Positions 26,133 through 35,615 are shown, counted from the stretch's first letter. The stretch: 60,730 nucleotides of DNA from Rhodobiaceae bacterium (GCA_020441995.1 JAGRLC010000028.1:57337-118066), one strand, 5' to 3'. Notes: generated by a model from the letters alone, not told the origin. Numbers and translations are program-made.

Positions 26133-27276
26133 TGCCGGTGTCCTCGCTGCTGTTGAAGCGGTCGGCGCGGAAGGCCTCGATAGGCAAATCCGTTTCACCG
26201 TGCATGACGAGATCGGCAATGATGCGCCCGGTGACCGGGCTCAACTGGAAGCCATGGGCGGAGTAACCGAAGGAATGATACAGCCCTTCCGCGTTGGGGC
26301 TCTTGCCGAGAACAGGAATTTCATCGGGCATGATGGCTTCGATCCCGGCCCAGAAACGCACGATGCGCGCATCCGACATTTGCGGAAACAGCGCACCGAC
26401 AGTCTGCGCGCTCGTACGCATGGCGGCAAGCTTGATGGTCGTAATGTTGCGTTCGGGAAACGCTTTTCCGCGCAAGCCGCCGCCGATCAACACCGTACCG
26501 TTGTCGAACTGCTTGAAGGAGAGCGTCCTTCCGGTGGCGCCGACAACGGGCTTGATAAAGGGCGCGACGCGTTCGGTGATCATCAGCATCGGCGCCTGGG
26601 GCTGAAGCGGAACCGGATCACCGGCCAGGGCGGCCAGATGCCCTGCCCAGGCCCCCGCCGCGTTGACCAGCAGCGGGGCCTCGAATTGCCGGCCCGCAGC
26701 GGTGACATGCCATTGGCCCGCGTCGCGGCGTATGGCGGTGACGGGATGCGACTCGAGAATTTCAACGCCAAGCGAACGCGCGCGGTAAGCGAATGCCGCG
26801 GTCGTGCGGAATGGCAATGCCGCGCCGTCGTCGCGGCAGATCATGGCGCCGACGCAATGACGCGCGATTGCGGGAATGTGTTCGCGCAATTCGTCCTGAC
26901 CGATGATCTCCTCGTGATCGTAGCCGATCGCCTGCACCTCACGGGCGCGCTTCTTCAACTTGGCGAGTTCGTCTTCCGTCTCGGCGATCTTGATCTGACC
27001 ACAGCGCACAAAGCCGCAATCGTCACCAACGAGATCGGCAATGTTGTGCCACATGGTCATGGCAACGGCGGACAGCGGCACTTCGGCAAGATGACGTCCG
27101 AGGCGGCGTACGCCGCCGGCATTGACACCGGACGCATGGCGCCCGGGATAGTCTTTTTCCAGCACAAGCGGTTTCAGCCCGGCCCTGGCCAGATGCAGCG
27201 CGGCGGACAGCCCATGCAGTCCGGCACCGACGACGATAACGTCAGGCCGCCGGTCGTTCATCTGCATCATCGTCAA
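26116..27276 (-). CDS. FAD-dependent oxidoreductase, DAO family (HcnC/OoxB-like subunit)
   Basis: 386 residues. FAD Rossmann motif VIVVGAGLHGLSAALHLARAG near residues 13-33, then HASGVNAGGVRRLG, and a C-terminal HSFGYSAHGFQLSPVTGRI closing the DAO fold. With the two genes upstream it gives the catalytic (beta) subunit of a membrane-associated three-subunit dehydrogenase of the opine/D-hydroxyproline/HCN-synthase type, oxidising the C-N bond of an amino acid or opine. Overlaps the upstream gene by 35 bases if the first ATG is used; ATG 27261 is an alternative. Confidence 0.87.
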   Translation of the reverse strand: MTMMQMNDRRPDVIVVGAGLHGLSAALHLARAGLKPLVLEKDYPGRHASGVNAGGVRRLGRHLAEVPLSAVAMTMWHNIADLVGDDCGFVRCGQIKIAETEDELAKLKKRAREVQAIGYDHEEIIGQDELREHIPAIARHCVGAMICRDDGAALPFRTTAAFAYRARSLGVEILESHPVTAIRRDAGQWHVTAAGRQFEAPLLVNAAGAWAGHLAALAGDPVPLQPQAPMLMITERVAPFIKPVVGATGRTLSFKQFDNGTVLIGGGLRGKAFPERNITTIKLAAMRTSAQTVGALFPQMSDARIVRFWAGIEAIMPDEIPVLGKSPNAEGLYHSFGYSAHGFQLSPVTGRIIADLVMHGETDLPIEAFRADRFNSSEDTGIARIA

Positions 27277-28651
27277 GGTCCATGGACGCCAGCTCGCGCA
27301 AGGTGATCGGCTTCAGCGGCGGGCGGATGCGGTAATAGCCAACCTCGTCCATCTCCTTGCCAAGCTTGGCTGCAATAACGGAAGAGACCGTGAGGCCGCA
27401 GTAACGCCCCTGACACGGGCCCATACCGGCACGCCCGAAGGACTTGGCCTGATTGGGGCCAAGACAACCCAAATCCACGAACTCGCGGATCTTGCCCGCC
27501 GTCACCTCCTCGCAACGGCAGACGATGGTGCTGTCCGCCGGTTCGAGAAATTCCCTGGCCGGAGCATAAAGCGCGTCAAGAAAAGGCCGCGCCCGCCCAT
27601 GCCATTTGAGCGCGGCGCTGTCGTCACTGGAGCGTGCTTGCCGCTCGCCGCCTGTGATCTTGCCAAGGTCTTCAAGGATGGCGAGCGCGGCGAGCCTGCC
27701 GCCATGGGCGGCGGCTTCGGCGCCCGCGATCCCGCCGCCATCGCCCGCAACACGGAATCCCGCAAGCGAGGTCGCGCCACTTGCATCGGTGACGGGATGC
27801 CAGCAGTGTTGAAGGCTGTCCCATGCGTGATCGAGGTTGAGCGAACGGCTGATCTGGACATTCGGAACCACGCCGTTGTGGATCAGCAGCGACGCGCAGG
27901 CCAACCGGTGCGGTTTGCCGCCGGAGGTAAACTTGAGCGCCTCAACCTGCCCGTCGCCTTCCGCAACCAGCGATGTTGACGCCTTGTAGTGCGGGATACC
28001 GGCCTTGCGCAGACTGGCGAGCATGGCGAGGCCCTTGCGCAGGTACTTGTTGTTGAGCAGCGCGCCCGGCAGATGCGGCAGCGCCTTGGCAAGATTGCCG
28101 CGCGGCGTCGTTTCGACAATCGCGTCGATCTTGAAGCCCGCCGCCAGATATTGCGCGGCGATCAGGAACAGCAGCGGCCCGGAGCCTGCCAGCACGCAAG
28201 GACTTGGCGGCAGCATGCCTGCCGTCTTGAGCAGGATCTGCCCCGCGCCGGCCGTCATCACGCCCGGCAACGTCCAGCCTGGAAACGGCATCGGACGCTC
28301 GGTCGCGCCGGTTGCCACAAGCACGTGTTCCGCCTTGAGACCGGAGGCTTTGCCGGCCTGCGAATAATAAATGTCGCGCTCCGGCGTCACCTCCCAGACC
28401 GTGGCGCCGGCAATGTGTGTGACGCTGTCATGGGCCAGCGACGGCAACAGTGAAGCGCCTGCCGCGTAGTCCGCGCCCAGAACCGATTTCCGCGGCCCGC
28501 TGGCAGAACCGATGCCGCGATAGATCTGGCCGCCCGGTTCAGCCTGCTCATCGAGCAGCGTCACGGAACAACCCGCCTGTCCGAGAACGCCGGCTGCCGC
28601 AAGGCCGGCCGGACCGGCGCCGATGATGGCGACATCGAAACGCTCGCTCAT
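27242..28651 (-). CDS. FAD/NAD oxidoreductase with BFD-type [2Fe-2S] site (HcnB/OoxA-like subunit)
   Basis: 469 residues. N-terminal FAD motif AIIGAGPAGLAAAGVLGQAG, a second nucleotide motif CVLAGSGPLLFLIAAQ (152-167), ATG motif LVATGATERP, and C-terminal cysteines C378, C380, C413 and C418 spaced as in BFD-like [2Fe-2S] domains. This is the alpha subunit of three-component amino-acid/opine dehydrogenases; it relays electrons from the DAO-type subunit. Overlaps the small ferredoxin-like gene by four bases. Confidence 0.88.
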   Translation of the reverse strand: MSERFDVAIIGAGPAGLAAAGVLGQAGCSVTLLDEQAEPGGQIYRGIGSASGPRKSVLGADYAAGASLLPSLAHDSVTHIAGATVWEVTPERDIYYSQAGKASGLKAEHVLVATGATERPMPFPGWTLPGVMTAGAGQILLKTAGMLPPSPCVLAGSGPLLFLIAAQYLAAGFKIDAIVETTPRGNLAKALPHLPGALLNNKYLRKGLAMLASLRKAGIPHYKASTSLVAEGDGQVEALKFTSGGKPHRLACASLLIHNGVVPNVQISRSLNLDHAWDSLQHCWHPVTDASGATSLAGFRVAGDGGGIAGAEAAAHGGRLAALAILEDLGKITGGERQARSSDDSAALKWHGRARPFLDALYAPAREFLEPADSTIVCRCEEVTAGKIREFVDLGCLGPNQAKSFGRAGMGPCQGRYCGLTVSSVIAAKLGKEMDEVGYYRIRPPLKPITLRELASMDLDDDADERPAA

Positions 28652-28971
28652 GCCGCGCTCCCCCGGTCGACATCGCGCGCACCGGTCATACGCCTAACCA
28701 CCATGCCGTCGCGGACCTGTGTCATGCATCCCTGCCTGTTGGCCTCGCCATCGATTTCGACGAGGCAATCGAAACAGGCGCCCATCATGCAGTAGGGCCC
28801 GCGCGGGCTGCCCGAGACCGGTGTCTGACGCCCCGAGATATGACCCGCGGCAAGCAGGGCGGCGGCAACCGTTTCGCCCGCGCGCGCCGTGACCGGCTCC
28901 CCCTCGAAGGTCAGCTCGACCGTATCGCCGGACGCCTCATCCAGCCTTTTGAAGTGCAAAACGTTGCGCAC
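28648..28971 (-). CDS. small (2Fe-2S)-binding subunit (HcnA-like)
   Basis: 107 residues from a GTG start with an excellent ribosome-binding site, GGAGGT five bases upstream, lying inside the end of the preceding oxidase gene (35-base overlap). Fer2_4-type domain: ARAGETVAAALLAAG, then GPYCMMGACFDCLVEID with the first three cluster cysteines and the fourth in RQGCMTQV. An ATG 27 bases upstream is in frame but lacks such a site. Third subunit of the heteromeric dehydrogenase. Confidence 0.9.
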   Translation of the reverse strand: MRNVLHFKRLDEASGDTVELTFEGEPVTARAGETVAAALLAAGHISGRQTPVSGSPRGPYCMMGACFDCLVEIDGEANRQGCMTQVRDGMVVRRMTGARDVDRGSAA

Positions 28972-30049
28972 CGAACACCTCCATGTAATCGGGTGCATCC
29001 TCGCCGCAGATCCACCCGGCGAGCACCTTGGCGTGCGCCGCTGCCAGCGTGACGCCGGAATGGCATGTCACAAGCGAAGCGCCCGGACAGGTTTGCGACT
29101 TGTCGTAAATCGGATGGCCATCAGGGCTCATGACACGAAGCGCGCCCCAGGTGCGCACGACACGGACGTTTTCCAGCAGCGGGAAGTAACGCGTCGCCCG
29201 GTGGGCGATTTTCGCGATCACATTCTTGCTGGTTGAATCGTCGAAGCCGGCGGCCTCCTTGGAGTCGCCGATCTGCACCGCCCCCTCCCCGACCTGGCGC
29301 ACATGCGCCGTGGGCACATTCAGGAACGGACGCACACGCTCGGTAATGATCACCTGGCCGCGATTGGGCACAACCGGCGCATCCAGCCCGATCATCGGCG
29401 CAAGGCGCGCGTTGCCGAGCCCCGCGCAGAGCACTACGTTATCCGCCGACCACACACCATCCTCGCGGTGTATGCGGAAGCCATCCTTCGTGTGGGTAAT
29501 GCGCTCGACGCGCGGCCCATGCAGAACCTTCGCCCCGGCATCGCGCACGCCGGTATGCAGGGCGCGCAGCAGGTAGAGCGGATTCACGTGGCCGTCCATC
29601 GGGCTATGCAGCGCGCCGACCACTTCGGGACCGATTTCGGGAATGATCCGTTTGACCGCGTTATGCCCGAGATATTCGAACGGATAGTCGCCACCGAGCG
29701 CGGCACGCAGTTTCTCCATGTCGGCGACGGCTTTCTCGGCCTCGTCCTCGTCGAGAAAGAGGTGAATGCCGCCTGGCTGGGAGAGTTCGAGATCGGTGCC
29801 GGATACGTTACCCAGTTCTTCACTCAGCTTCGGCCAGAGCTGCGCCGACAGCCTGCTCCAGCGCGAATAGTCCGGCATGTTGAGGCCCTTGCTCTGGACC
29901 CAGACCAGACCAAAATTGCCGCGCGAGGCGCGGAAGCCCCTGTCGCCCTCGTCGAAGACGGTGACTTGCTTGCCGCGGTTTGCCAGCCCCCAGGCGATTG
30001 CCATTCCGACCAGCCCGCCGCCGATCACAGCATATGCGCTGTCCGCCAT
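28937..30049 (-). CDS. DadA-like FAD-dependent amino-acid oxidase
   Basis: 370 residues, DAO family. N-terminal VIGGGLVGMAIAWGLANRGK for FAD, then FRASRGNFGLVWVQSKG, and C-terminal TCHSGVTLAAAHAKVLAGWI. A stand-alone oxidase or dehydrogenase for an amine or D-amino acid, distinct from the DAO subunit at 26116-27276. ATG 30049, four bases after the permease stop, is preferred to the TTG at 30070 that would overlap the permease gene. Confidence 0.87.
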   Translation of the reverse strand: MADSAYAVIGGGLVGMAIAWGLANRGKQVTVFDEGDRGFRASRGNFGLVWVQSKGLNMPDYSRWSRLSAQLWPKLSEELGNVSGTDLELSQPGGIHLFLDEDEAEKAVADMEKLRAALGGDYPFEYLGHNAVKRIIPEIGPEVVGALHSPMDGHVNPLYLLRALHTGVRDAGAKVLHGPRVERITHTKDGFRIHREDGVWSADNVVLCAGLGNARLAPMIGLDAPVVPNRGQVIITERVRPFLNVPTAHVRQVGEGAVQIGDSKEAAGFDDSTSKNVIAKIAHRATRYFPLLENVRVVRTWGALRVMSPDGHPIYDKSQTCPGASLVTCHSGVTLAAAHAKVLAGWICGEDAPDYMEVFGAQRFALQKAG

Positions 30050-30053
30050 CGCC

Positions 30054-30848
30054 TCAGCCCTTGCCGACAAGAACCCGGTCGAGACCGTAGAGCCGGTCCA
30101 GCAACACGAGCAGCAGCACGGTCGCGCCCATCAGCAGCGTCGAGATCGCAGCGATCAGAGGATCGATGGTCTGGGCGATGTGGTGATACATGCGAACGGG
30201 GAGCGTCATCGTCTCCGGAGACGCGACGAAGATGCTCATGGTGACTTCGTCGAAACTGGTGATGAAAGCGAGCAGCCAGCCGCCTGCGATGCCGGGCAGG
30301 ATCAGCGGCAGGGTGATGCGGCGGAACACGGTCCAGTTCGATGCGCCGAGCGTCGCGGCGGCCTGTTCCGCATCGCGCGGCATGCCCGTCACCGAGGCCA
30401 GCACAAGGCGGACCGCATAGGGCATAACCATGATGACGTGGGCCAGTGTAATGCCGATGAAGGTGCCAGAGATGCCGACCTGGTTGAAGAAACGCAGGAA
30501 CGACACGCCAAGCACCACCGAGGGGATCATCAGTGGTGACAGAAACACCGCCATGACGCCCTCGCGGCCACGGAAGTCATACCGCCCGATGGCAATCGCC
30601 GCAGGAACCGCGACGGCGACCGCGATAGTCGAGGCAGCGATGCCGAGATAGAGGCTCATCCAGAAAGCATCGATGAAGCCGGGATATTCCCAGATCGTGC
30701 GGAACCAGCGCAGCGACAGACCGTCCGTCGGCAAGGAAAGATAGCCCTTGCCGGTGAAGGACACCGCCACCACCGCGAGCAATGGCGCGACGATGAAGAT
30801 AATGAACAGAGTGTGGAAGATGAGCGAGATGAGACCGTTTCTGCGCAT
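30054..30848 (-). CDS. ABC transporter permease (PotC-like)
   Basis: 264 residues, six transmembrane segments, with the coupling motif EQAAATLGASNWTVFRRITLPLILPG of polyamine/iron/opine-type permeases. Partner of the next gene. Eight bases separate it from the upstream permease. Confidence 0.92.
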   Translation of the reverse strand: MRRNGLISLIFHTLFIIFIVAPLLAVVAVSFTGKGYLSLPTDGLSLRWFRTIWEYPGFIDAFWMSLYLGIAASTIAVAVAVPAAIAIGRYDFRGREGVMAVFLSPLMIPSVVLGVSFLRFFNQVGISGTFIGITLAHVIMVMPYAVRLVLASVTGMPRDAEQAAATLGASNWTVFRRITLPLILPGIAGGWLLAFITSFDEVTMSIFVASPETMTLPVRMYHHIAQTIDPLIAAISTLLMGATVLLLVLLDRLYGLDRVLVGKG

Positions 30849-30856
30849 GTGTCACC

Positions 30857-31723
30857 TCACTCGAAAACGCGCGCATAGCGCCGTTCGATGAGCCGGTTGT
30901 AGCTCATGATAATGATGGCGGTCGCGATCAGCAGCACAATGGCGATGGCTGCGCCCAACGGCCAGTTCAGCGTCGAGAGATATTCGTCATAGGCCGTGGT
31001 CGAGACGACCTTCATGCGCCGCCCGCCGATGATCGAGGGGGTCGCGAAAGCGCTCGCCGTGAGCGAAAAGACGATCAGGCTTCCCGACAGAATGCCCGGC
31101 ATGATCTGCGGCAGAACGATGCGGCGCAGGACGGTTGCCTGACTCGCACCAAGAGAGAGGGCGGCATCCTCCACCTGCGGGTCGAGCCGCTGCAGCGAGG
31201 CCCAGACGGCCAGCACCATGAAGGGCACCAGTACGTGCACCAGCGCGATGGTCATGCCGGTCATCGTGAACATCAGGCTGACGGGTTCATCGACGATGCC
31301 GAGCCATTGCAGCACGGTTGAAATGCCGCCCTGCCCGCCGAACAGCAGAGCCCATCCAAGCGTGCGCACGATGACCGAAATCAGCAACGGCCCGATCACC
31401 ACCAGCAGGAAGAGCGACTTCCACGGGTTGCGCATCCGGTTGAGGATGTAGGCCTCCGGCGCGCCGATCAGCACACAGAAGACGGTGACTATCAGCGATA
31501 CGCCGAAGGTGCGCCCGAAGATCTTGTGGAAATACGGGTCGGTGAGAACGTCGCGGTAGTTCTCGAAGCTGAAGGCCGGCTTGATGCCGCCGATGGAATA
31601 ATCGAACTGGTAAAAGCTCAGGATTACCGTGAGGATCAGCGGTGTGCCGAGCAATGCGGCAAACAGCACCAGTCCCGGCCCGCTCAACAGCCACGGCGCG
31701 TTGCTGCGGCTCGCTTCAGCCAT
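30857..31723 (-). CDS. ABC transporter permease (PotB-like)
   Basis: 288 residues, six transmembrane segments; coupling motif VEDAALSLGASQATVLRRIV. First permease of the polyamine/opine-type importer; overlaps the ATPase gene by eight bases. Confidence 0.92.
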   Translation of the reverse strand: MAEASRSNAPWLLSGPGLVLFAALLGTPLILTVILSFYQFDYSIGGIKPAFSFENYRDVLTDPYFHKIFGRTFGVSLIVTVFCVLIGAPEAYILNRMRNPWKSLFLLVVIGPLLISVIVRTLGWALLFGGQGGISTVLQWLGIVDEPVSLMFTMTGMTIALVHVLVPFMVLAVWASLQRLDPQVEDAALSLGASQATVLRRIVLPQIMPGILSGSLIVFSLTASAFATPSIIGGRRMKVVSTTAYDEYLSTLNWPLGAAIAIVLLIATAIIIMSYNRLIERRYARVFE

Positions 31724-32768
31724 TGCCCGCCTCCACCGGCAGTACGCGCAAGGCCCCGTCCGGCCATGACAACGACACGCTGGAGCCGGATTTCCACGGC
31801 GCTTCCCCGGTGTTCGGCGTAACCGCGATCATGTCGCCGAGCGGTGTATCCAGCGTGTAAAGCCAGTGGCTTCCATGGAACACGGCGGCGCCGATCTTGC
31901 CCGTCAGGCCGCGCGATGGCTTGCCCAGAATAAGTTTTTCCGGCCGCAGCGAAACGCGCACCGACGTGCCCTTGGACAGCCCGCCGTGGCCGGCGGTCAA
32001 GCGTTTGCCATTCACCGTCACGGCCTTGGGGCCGGAGACCTCGCCTTCCATCAGATTCGTCTTGCCGACGAAGCCGGAGACGAAGGCATCGCCCGGCGCT
32101 TCATAGAGCGAAAGCGGGGAGTCGATCTGGATCGCCTTGCCCCGGTTCATGACCACGATCCGGTCGCTCATGGAAAGCGCCTCGGACTGGTCGTGGGTCA
32201 CGAGAATGGTGGTGACGCCGATGTTCTGCTGCAGGATGCGCAGTTCAAGCTGCATCTCCTCGCGAAGCTTGGCGTCGAGGTTGGACAGCGGCTCGTCAAG
32301 CAGGAGCACAGGCGGCTCGATGACAAGCGCGCGCGCCAGCGCAACACGCTGGCGCTGGCCGCCCGACAGCGCCTTGGGGTGGCGGTCGGCGAAAGCCGAC
32401 AGGCGCACCTGATCGAGGGCGCGCCTGACGCGTTCGTCGCGCTCACCTGGCGAGACGCCGCGCATCTCCAGCCCGAACGCGATATTCTCGAAGGCCGTCA
32501 GATGCGGAAACAGCGCATAGCTCTGAAACACGATGCCAAGGCCGCGCTTGTTCGGCGGCACATGGGTCAGATCCCTGCCTTCAAGCTCGATGGAGCCGGC
32601 GGACGGATCGTGCAGCCCGGCGATCATTTGCAGGGTCGTCGTCTTGCCGCAGCCCGATGGCCCGAGCAGCGAAACGAACTCGCCCTTTTCGATATCCAGG
32701 GACAGGTCGTCGACAGCGACGAAGTCACCAAAACGTTTGGTCAGGTTCTTGAGCCTGAGAAAAGACAT
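31716..32768 (-). CDS. ABC transporter ATPase (PotA-like)
   Basis: 350 residues starting MSFLRLKNLTKRFG, with GGGGCG about six bases upstream. Walker A GPSGCGKTT (36-44), signature LSGGQRQRVALARAL, Walker B VLLLDEPLSNLD, and a C-terminal TOBE domain (VRVSLRPEKLILG). The longer open frame to 32831 has no family content. Energises uptake through the PotBC-like pair. Confidence 0.93.
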   Translation of the reverse strand: MSFLRLKNLTKRFGDFVAVDDLSLDIEKGEFVSLLGPSGCGKTTTLQMIAGLHDPSAGSIELEGRDLTHVPPNKRGLGIVFQSYALFPHLTAFENIAFGLEMRGVSPGERDERVRRALDQVRLSAFADRHPKALSGGQRQRVALARALVIEPPVLLLDEPLSNLDAKLREEMQLELRILQQNIGVTTILVTHDQSEALSMSDRIVVMNRGKAIQIDSPLSLYEAPGDAFVSGFVGKTNLMEGEVSGPKAVTVNGKRLTAGHGGLSKGTSVRVSLRPEKLILGKPSRGLTGKIGAAVFHGSHWLYTLDTPLGDMIAVTPNTGEAPWKSGSSVSLSWPDGALRVLPVEAGNG

Positions 32769-32795
32769 GGAGCGCCCCGTTGCAGCCGGTTGGGA

Positions 32796-32823
32796 ACGGG
32801 GCAGCGACTTGATGCTGCCCCGT
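32796..32823 (-). other. intercistronic hairpin after the PotD-like gene
   Basis: Perfect 10-bp stem ACGGGGCAGC / GCTGCCCCGT with an 8-base loop, 19 bases after the binding-protein stop and before the PotA-like ATPase. No U-tract. Confidence 0.65.
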
Positions 32824-32841
32824 CCGATCATGTTGATGCTT

Positions 32842-33876
32842 CTACTGCTCGACGCGGCGCGTCCACTGCTTGGTCCACTCGCCGCGCGCCGGGTTCACAA
32901 TCGTCCAGTCGATCGCGTTCATGGCTTCGATGCGCTCGGTGCCATAGGGCAGCACTTCGGCCAGTTCCGGCGGAAGCTCGGCCTTGGTGTTGACCGGACC
33001 GAAGCCGACGGTCTCCGCCAGAAGGACCTGATTTTCGGGTTTGAGGAAATGCTGCACCAGCTTCTGGGACAGCTCCGGCACATCGCTGTCCACGACCGGA
33101 CAGACGGCAACCATCAGTGCGACAGCGCCTTCCTTGGGATAGGCGAACTTGCCCGGGAAGCCGGTATCGGCCAGAGACTTGAGACGCCCCGAACCCCAGA
33201 CCGAAAGCACGATTTCGCCGTTCTGGAACAGTTCGGACATCTTGCCCGAGGACGGCTCGAAGGCGAGCACGTTCTTCGCGATTGTATCCTCGAAGACCTT
33301 GAAGCCCGGCTCGATGTTTTTCTCGTCGCCGCCGTTGAGCTTGGCCATCATCCAAAGCGCATGCAGGCCATAGGTATTGGTGATCGGCGGAACGACGAGC
33401 TTGCCGGCGTATTTGGGGTCGGTGAGATCGTTCCACGAGCTTGGCGGGTCCCAGCCCTCCTTCTCGAAATATTCGGCGTTGTACGCAAAGCCGGTCGCAA
33501 CGAAGCCGGCGCCAATCGCCTTGTCGGTGTTCATCCTGGCAATGTCGTAGACGTCGTCGAAAATCGCGGCGTCCTCGATCTTGGTGCAGAAGCCGAAGTC
33601 GATGGCCTGGAACATCGGACCGTCATCGAGGATGGCGACATCCAGTTCCTGAGCGCCTTTCTGGGCCTGAAGCTTGGCGAGCGTATCTGTCGAGTTGCCT
33701 GGCACGTAGACGATTTTCGCGCCGGTCTCCGCTTCGAACGGCGGCAGAATTTTCTCTTTCAAGAGCGTTTCAAACGAGCCGCCATAGCCGCCCAGATAAA
33801 TCGTCTTTTCCTGCGCCTGCGCCGTGCCGAGCGCCAGGCACGAGGCGAGAGCAGTCAAAGTCAATAAGCGTTTCAT
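32842..33876 (-). CDS. ABC transporter substrate-binding protein (PotD-like)
   Basis: 344 residues. Signal peptide MKRLLTLTALASCLALGTAQA; mature start QEKTIYLGGYGGSFETLL. Type II periplasmic fold of the polyamine/spermidine group (LPPFEAETGAKIVYVPGNS). Start at ATG 33876 has GGAGG nine bases upstream. First gene of the operon with permeases, oxidases and LysR. Because the downstream enzymes oxidise amino acids or opines, the ligand is more likely an opine, betaine or modified amino acid than spermidine (inference). Confidence 0.9.
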   Translation of the reverse strand: MKRLLTLTALASCLALGTAQAQEKTIYLGGYGGSFETLLKEKILPPFEAETGAKIVYVPGNSTDTLAKLQAQKGAQELDVAILDDGPMFQAIDFGFCTKIEDAAIFDDVYDIARMNTDKAIGAGFVATGFAYNAEYFEKEGWDPPSSWNDLTDPKYAGKLVVPPITNTYGLHALWMMAKLNGGDEKNIEPGFKVFEDTIAKNVLAFEPSSGKMSELFQNGEIVLSVWGSGRLKSLADTGFPGKFAYPKEGAVALMVAVCPVVDSDVPELSQKLVQHFLKPENQVLLAETVGFGPVNTKAELPPELAEVLPYGTERIEAMNAIDWTIVNPARGEWTKQWTRRVEQ

Positions 33877-34130
33877 TGCAGGGAACCTCCACTTTCTTTC
33901 CATCACCCTGAAGAAAGCATGCGGTGCAGCAATCGCACGGTCAAATGCCGTTTTCGCTTATATGTATAATCCTATGTTATGTTCATTCCGGAGATGAAAA
34001 CGCTCATGTCAGGGCCCGGACGCAAGCCGCCCTAAAGCCCCAACACTGCAAACAGAATCCGCAATAGCGATTATATATCAACAGGATGATCTACACACAC
34101 AGCGCAAGAAACGCTCTTACCGATCTATCC
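33877..34130. other. AT-rich promoter region of the polyamine/opine-type operon
   Basis: 254 bases with no gene. The stretch 33957-33990 is strongly AT-rich (TTATATGTATAATCC), suitable for a -10 region of the minus-strand operon. No convincing terminator for the convergent-facing end of the semialdehyde dehydrogenase was found. Confidence 0.4.
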
Positions 34131-35582
34131 TTATATGCTCATGCAGACGTATTTGATCTCCAGGAACTCATCCATTCCGTATTTCGAGCCCTCGCGCCCG
34201 AGGCCGGATGACTTGATGCCCCCGAAGGGAGCTTCGGCGGTTGAGATCAGGCCGGTGTTGACGCCGACCATGCCGCTTTCAATCTCCTCGGAGACCTTCC
34301 ACACGGTCGACAGATCGCGGCTGTAGAAATAGGCCGCAAGCCCGAACTCGGTGGAATTGGCCATCGATATCGCCTCGTCCACAGTGTCGAAGGAGATGAT
34401 CGGAGCGACGGGACCGAAGGTCTCTTCGCTGAGGACTTTCATGCCTTCCTTCACGCCCTTCAACACCGTCGGCTGGTAGAAGGTGCCGCCAAGCTCCGAG
34501 CGCTTGCCGCCAGTGAGAACGGTCGCGCCCTTCGACGTCGCGTCCTTGACGTGATCCTCGACTTTGGCAAGGCCCTCCTCGTCGATCAGCGGACCGATGT
34601 TGACGCCCTCGGCCGTGCCGTCGCCGACTTTGAGCTTCTCGGTCGCCTTGACCAGTTTCTCCGCGAACTCATCGACCACGCCACTCTGAACATAGATGCG
34701 GTTGGCGCAGACGCAGGTCTGGCCGGAGTTGCGGTACTTGGCGATCAGCGCGCCCTCGACCGCCTTGTCTATATCGGCGTCGTTGAAAACCAGGAACGGC
34801 GCATTGCCGCCAAGTTCCAGCGACAGCTTCTTGATGTCGTGGGCGCACTGCTTCATCAGGATGCGCCCCACCTCGGTCGACCCCGTGAAGGTCAGCTTGC
34901 GCACTTTCGGGTTGGTGCAAAGTTCCAGCCCCATGCCCCTGGAATCCGATCCCGGCACGATGCTGAAGATGCCGGCGGGAACGCCGGCGCGCTCCGCCAG
35001 CTTGGCCATGGCGAGTGCCGACAGCGGGGTCTTTTCCGCAGGCCTGCCGACGAAGGCGCAGCCGGACGCCAGCGCCGGCCCTGCCTTGCGGGCAATCATC
35101 GCATTGGGGAAGTTCCACGGCGTGATCGAGCCGACAACGCCGATGGGCTGTTTCAAGACGACGATGCGCTTGTCTGTCTGGTGACCGGGAATGATGTCGC
35201 CATAAACGCGGCGCGCCTCTTCGGCGAACCACTGCACGAAGCTCGCACCATAGGCGATCTCGCCCTTCGCCTCGGCGAGGGGCTTGCCCATCTCGGCCGT
35301 CAGGATGAGAGCGAGATCATCGGCGTTCTCAAGCATCAGATCGTTCCACTTGAGCAGGATCGCGCAGCGCTCCTTGGCGGTCATGGCGCGCCAGCTCTTC
35401 TGCGCCTCATAGGCCGCATCGATCGCCTCGCGCACATCCTCGGCGCCGAGATCGGCGACGCGGGTCACCTCCTCGCCATTGGCGGGATTGATGACGGGAA
35501 ACGTTTTCTTGCCATCTTTCCACTTGCCACCGACCAGGCCACGCGACTCCAGCAGCTCGGGATCCTTCAGATTTAGCGACAT
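34131..35582 (-). CDS. gabD: succinate-semialdehyde dehydrogenase (GabD/BlcA-like)
   Basis: 483 residues, aldehyde dehydrogenase superfamily, GabD length. Catalytic E256 in LSLELGGNAP and C290 in NSGQTCVCANR; cofactor loop FTGSTEVGR. Oxidises succinate semialdehyde to succinate. The cofactor motif usually reading KPA-x-x-TP is GRPAEKTP here, so the conserved lysine is R180. Last gene of the minus-strand array, 33 bases after the iron alcohol dehydrogenase, together giving 4-hydroxybutyrate to succinate. Confidence 0.9.
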   Translation of the reverse strand: MSLNLKDPELLESRGLVGGKWKDGKKTFPVINPANGEEVTRVADLGAEDVREAIDAAYEAQKSWRAMTAKERCAILLKWNDLMLENADDLALILTAEMGKPLAEAKGEIAYGASFVQWFAEEARRVYGDIIPGHQTDKRIVVLKQPIGVVGSITPWNFPNAMIARKAGPALASGCAFVGRPAEKTPLSALAMAKLAERAGVPAGIFSIVPGSDSRGMGLELCTNPKVRKLTFTGSTEVGRILMKQCAHDIKKLSLELGGNAPFLVFNDADIDKAVEGALIAKYRNSGQTCVCANRIYVQSGVVDEFAEKLVKATEKLKVGDGTAEGVNIGPLIDEEGLAKVEDHVKDATSKGATVLTGGKRSELGGTFYQPTVLKGVKEGMKVLSEETFGPVAPIISFDTVDEAISMANSTEFGLAAYFYSRDLSTVWKVSEEIESGMVGVNTGLISTAEAPFGGIKSSGLGREGSKYGMDEFLEIKYVCMSI

Positions 35583-35615
35583 GATGCCTCTCCATTGTAC
35601 TTTTTTGTGTTTGTC

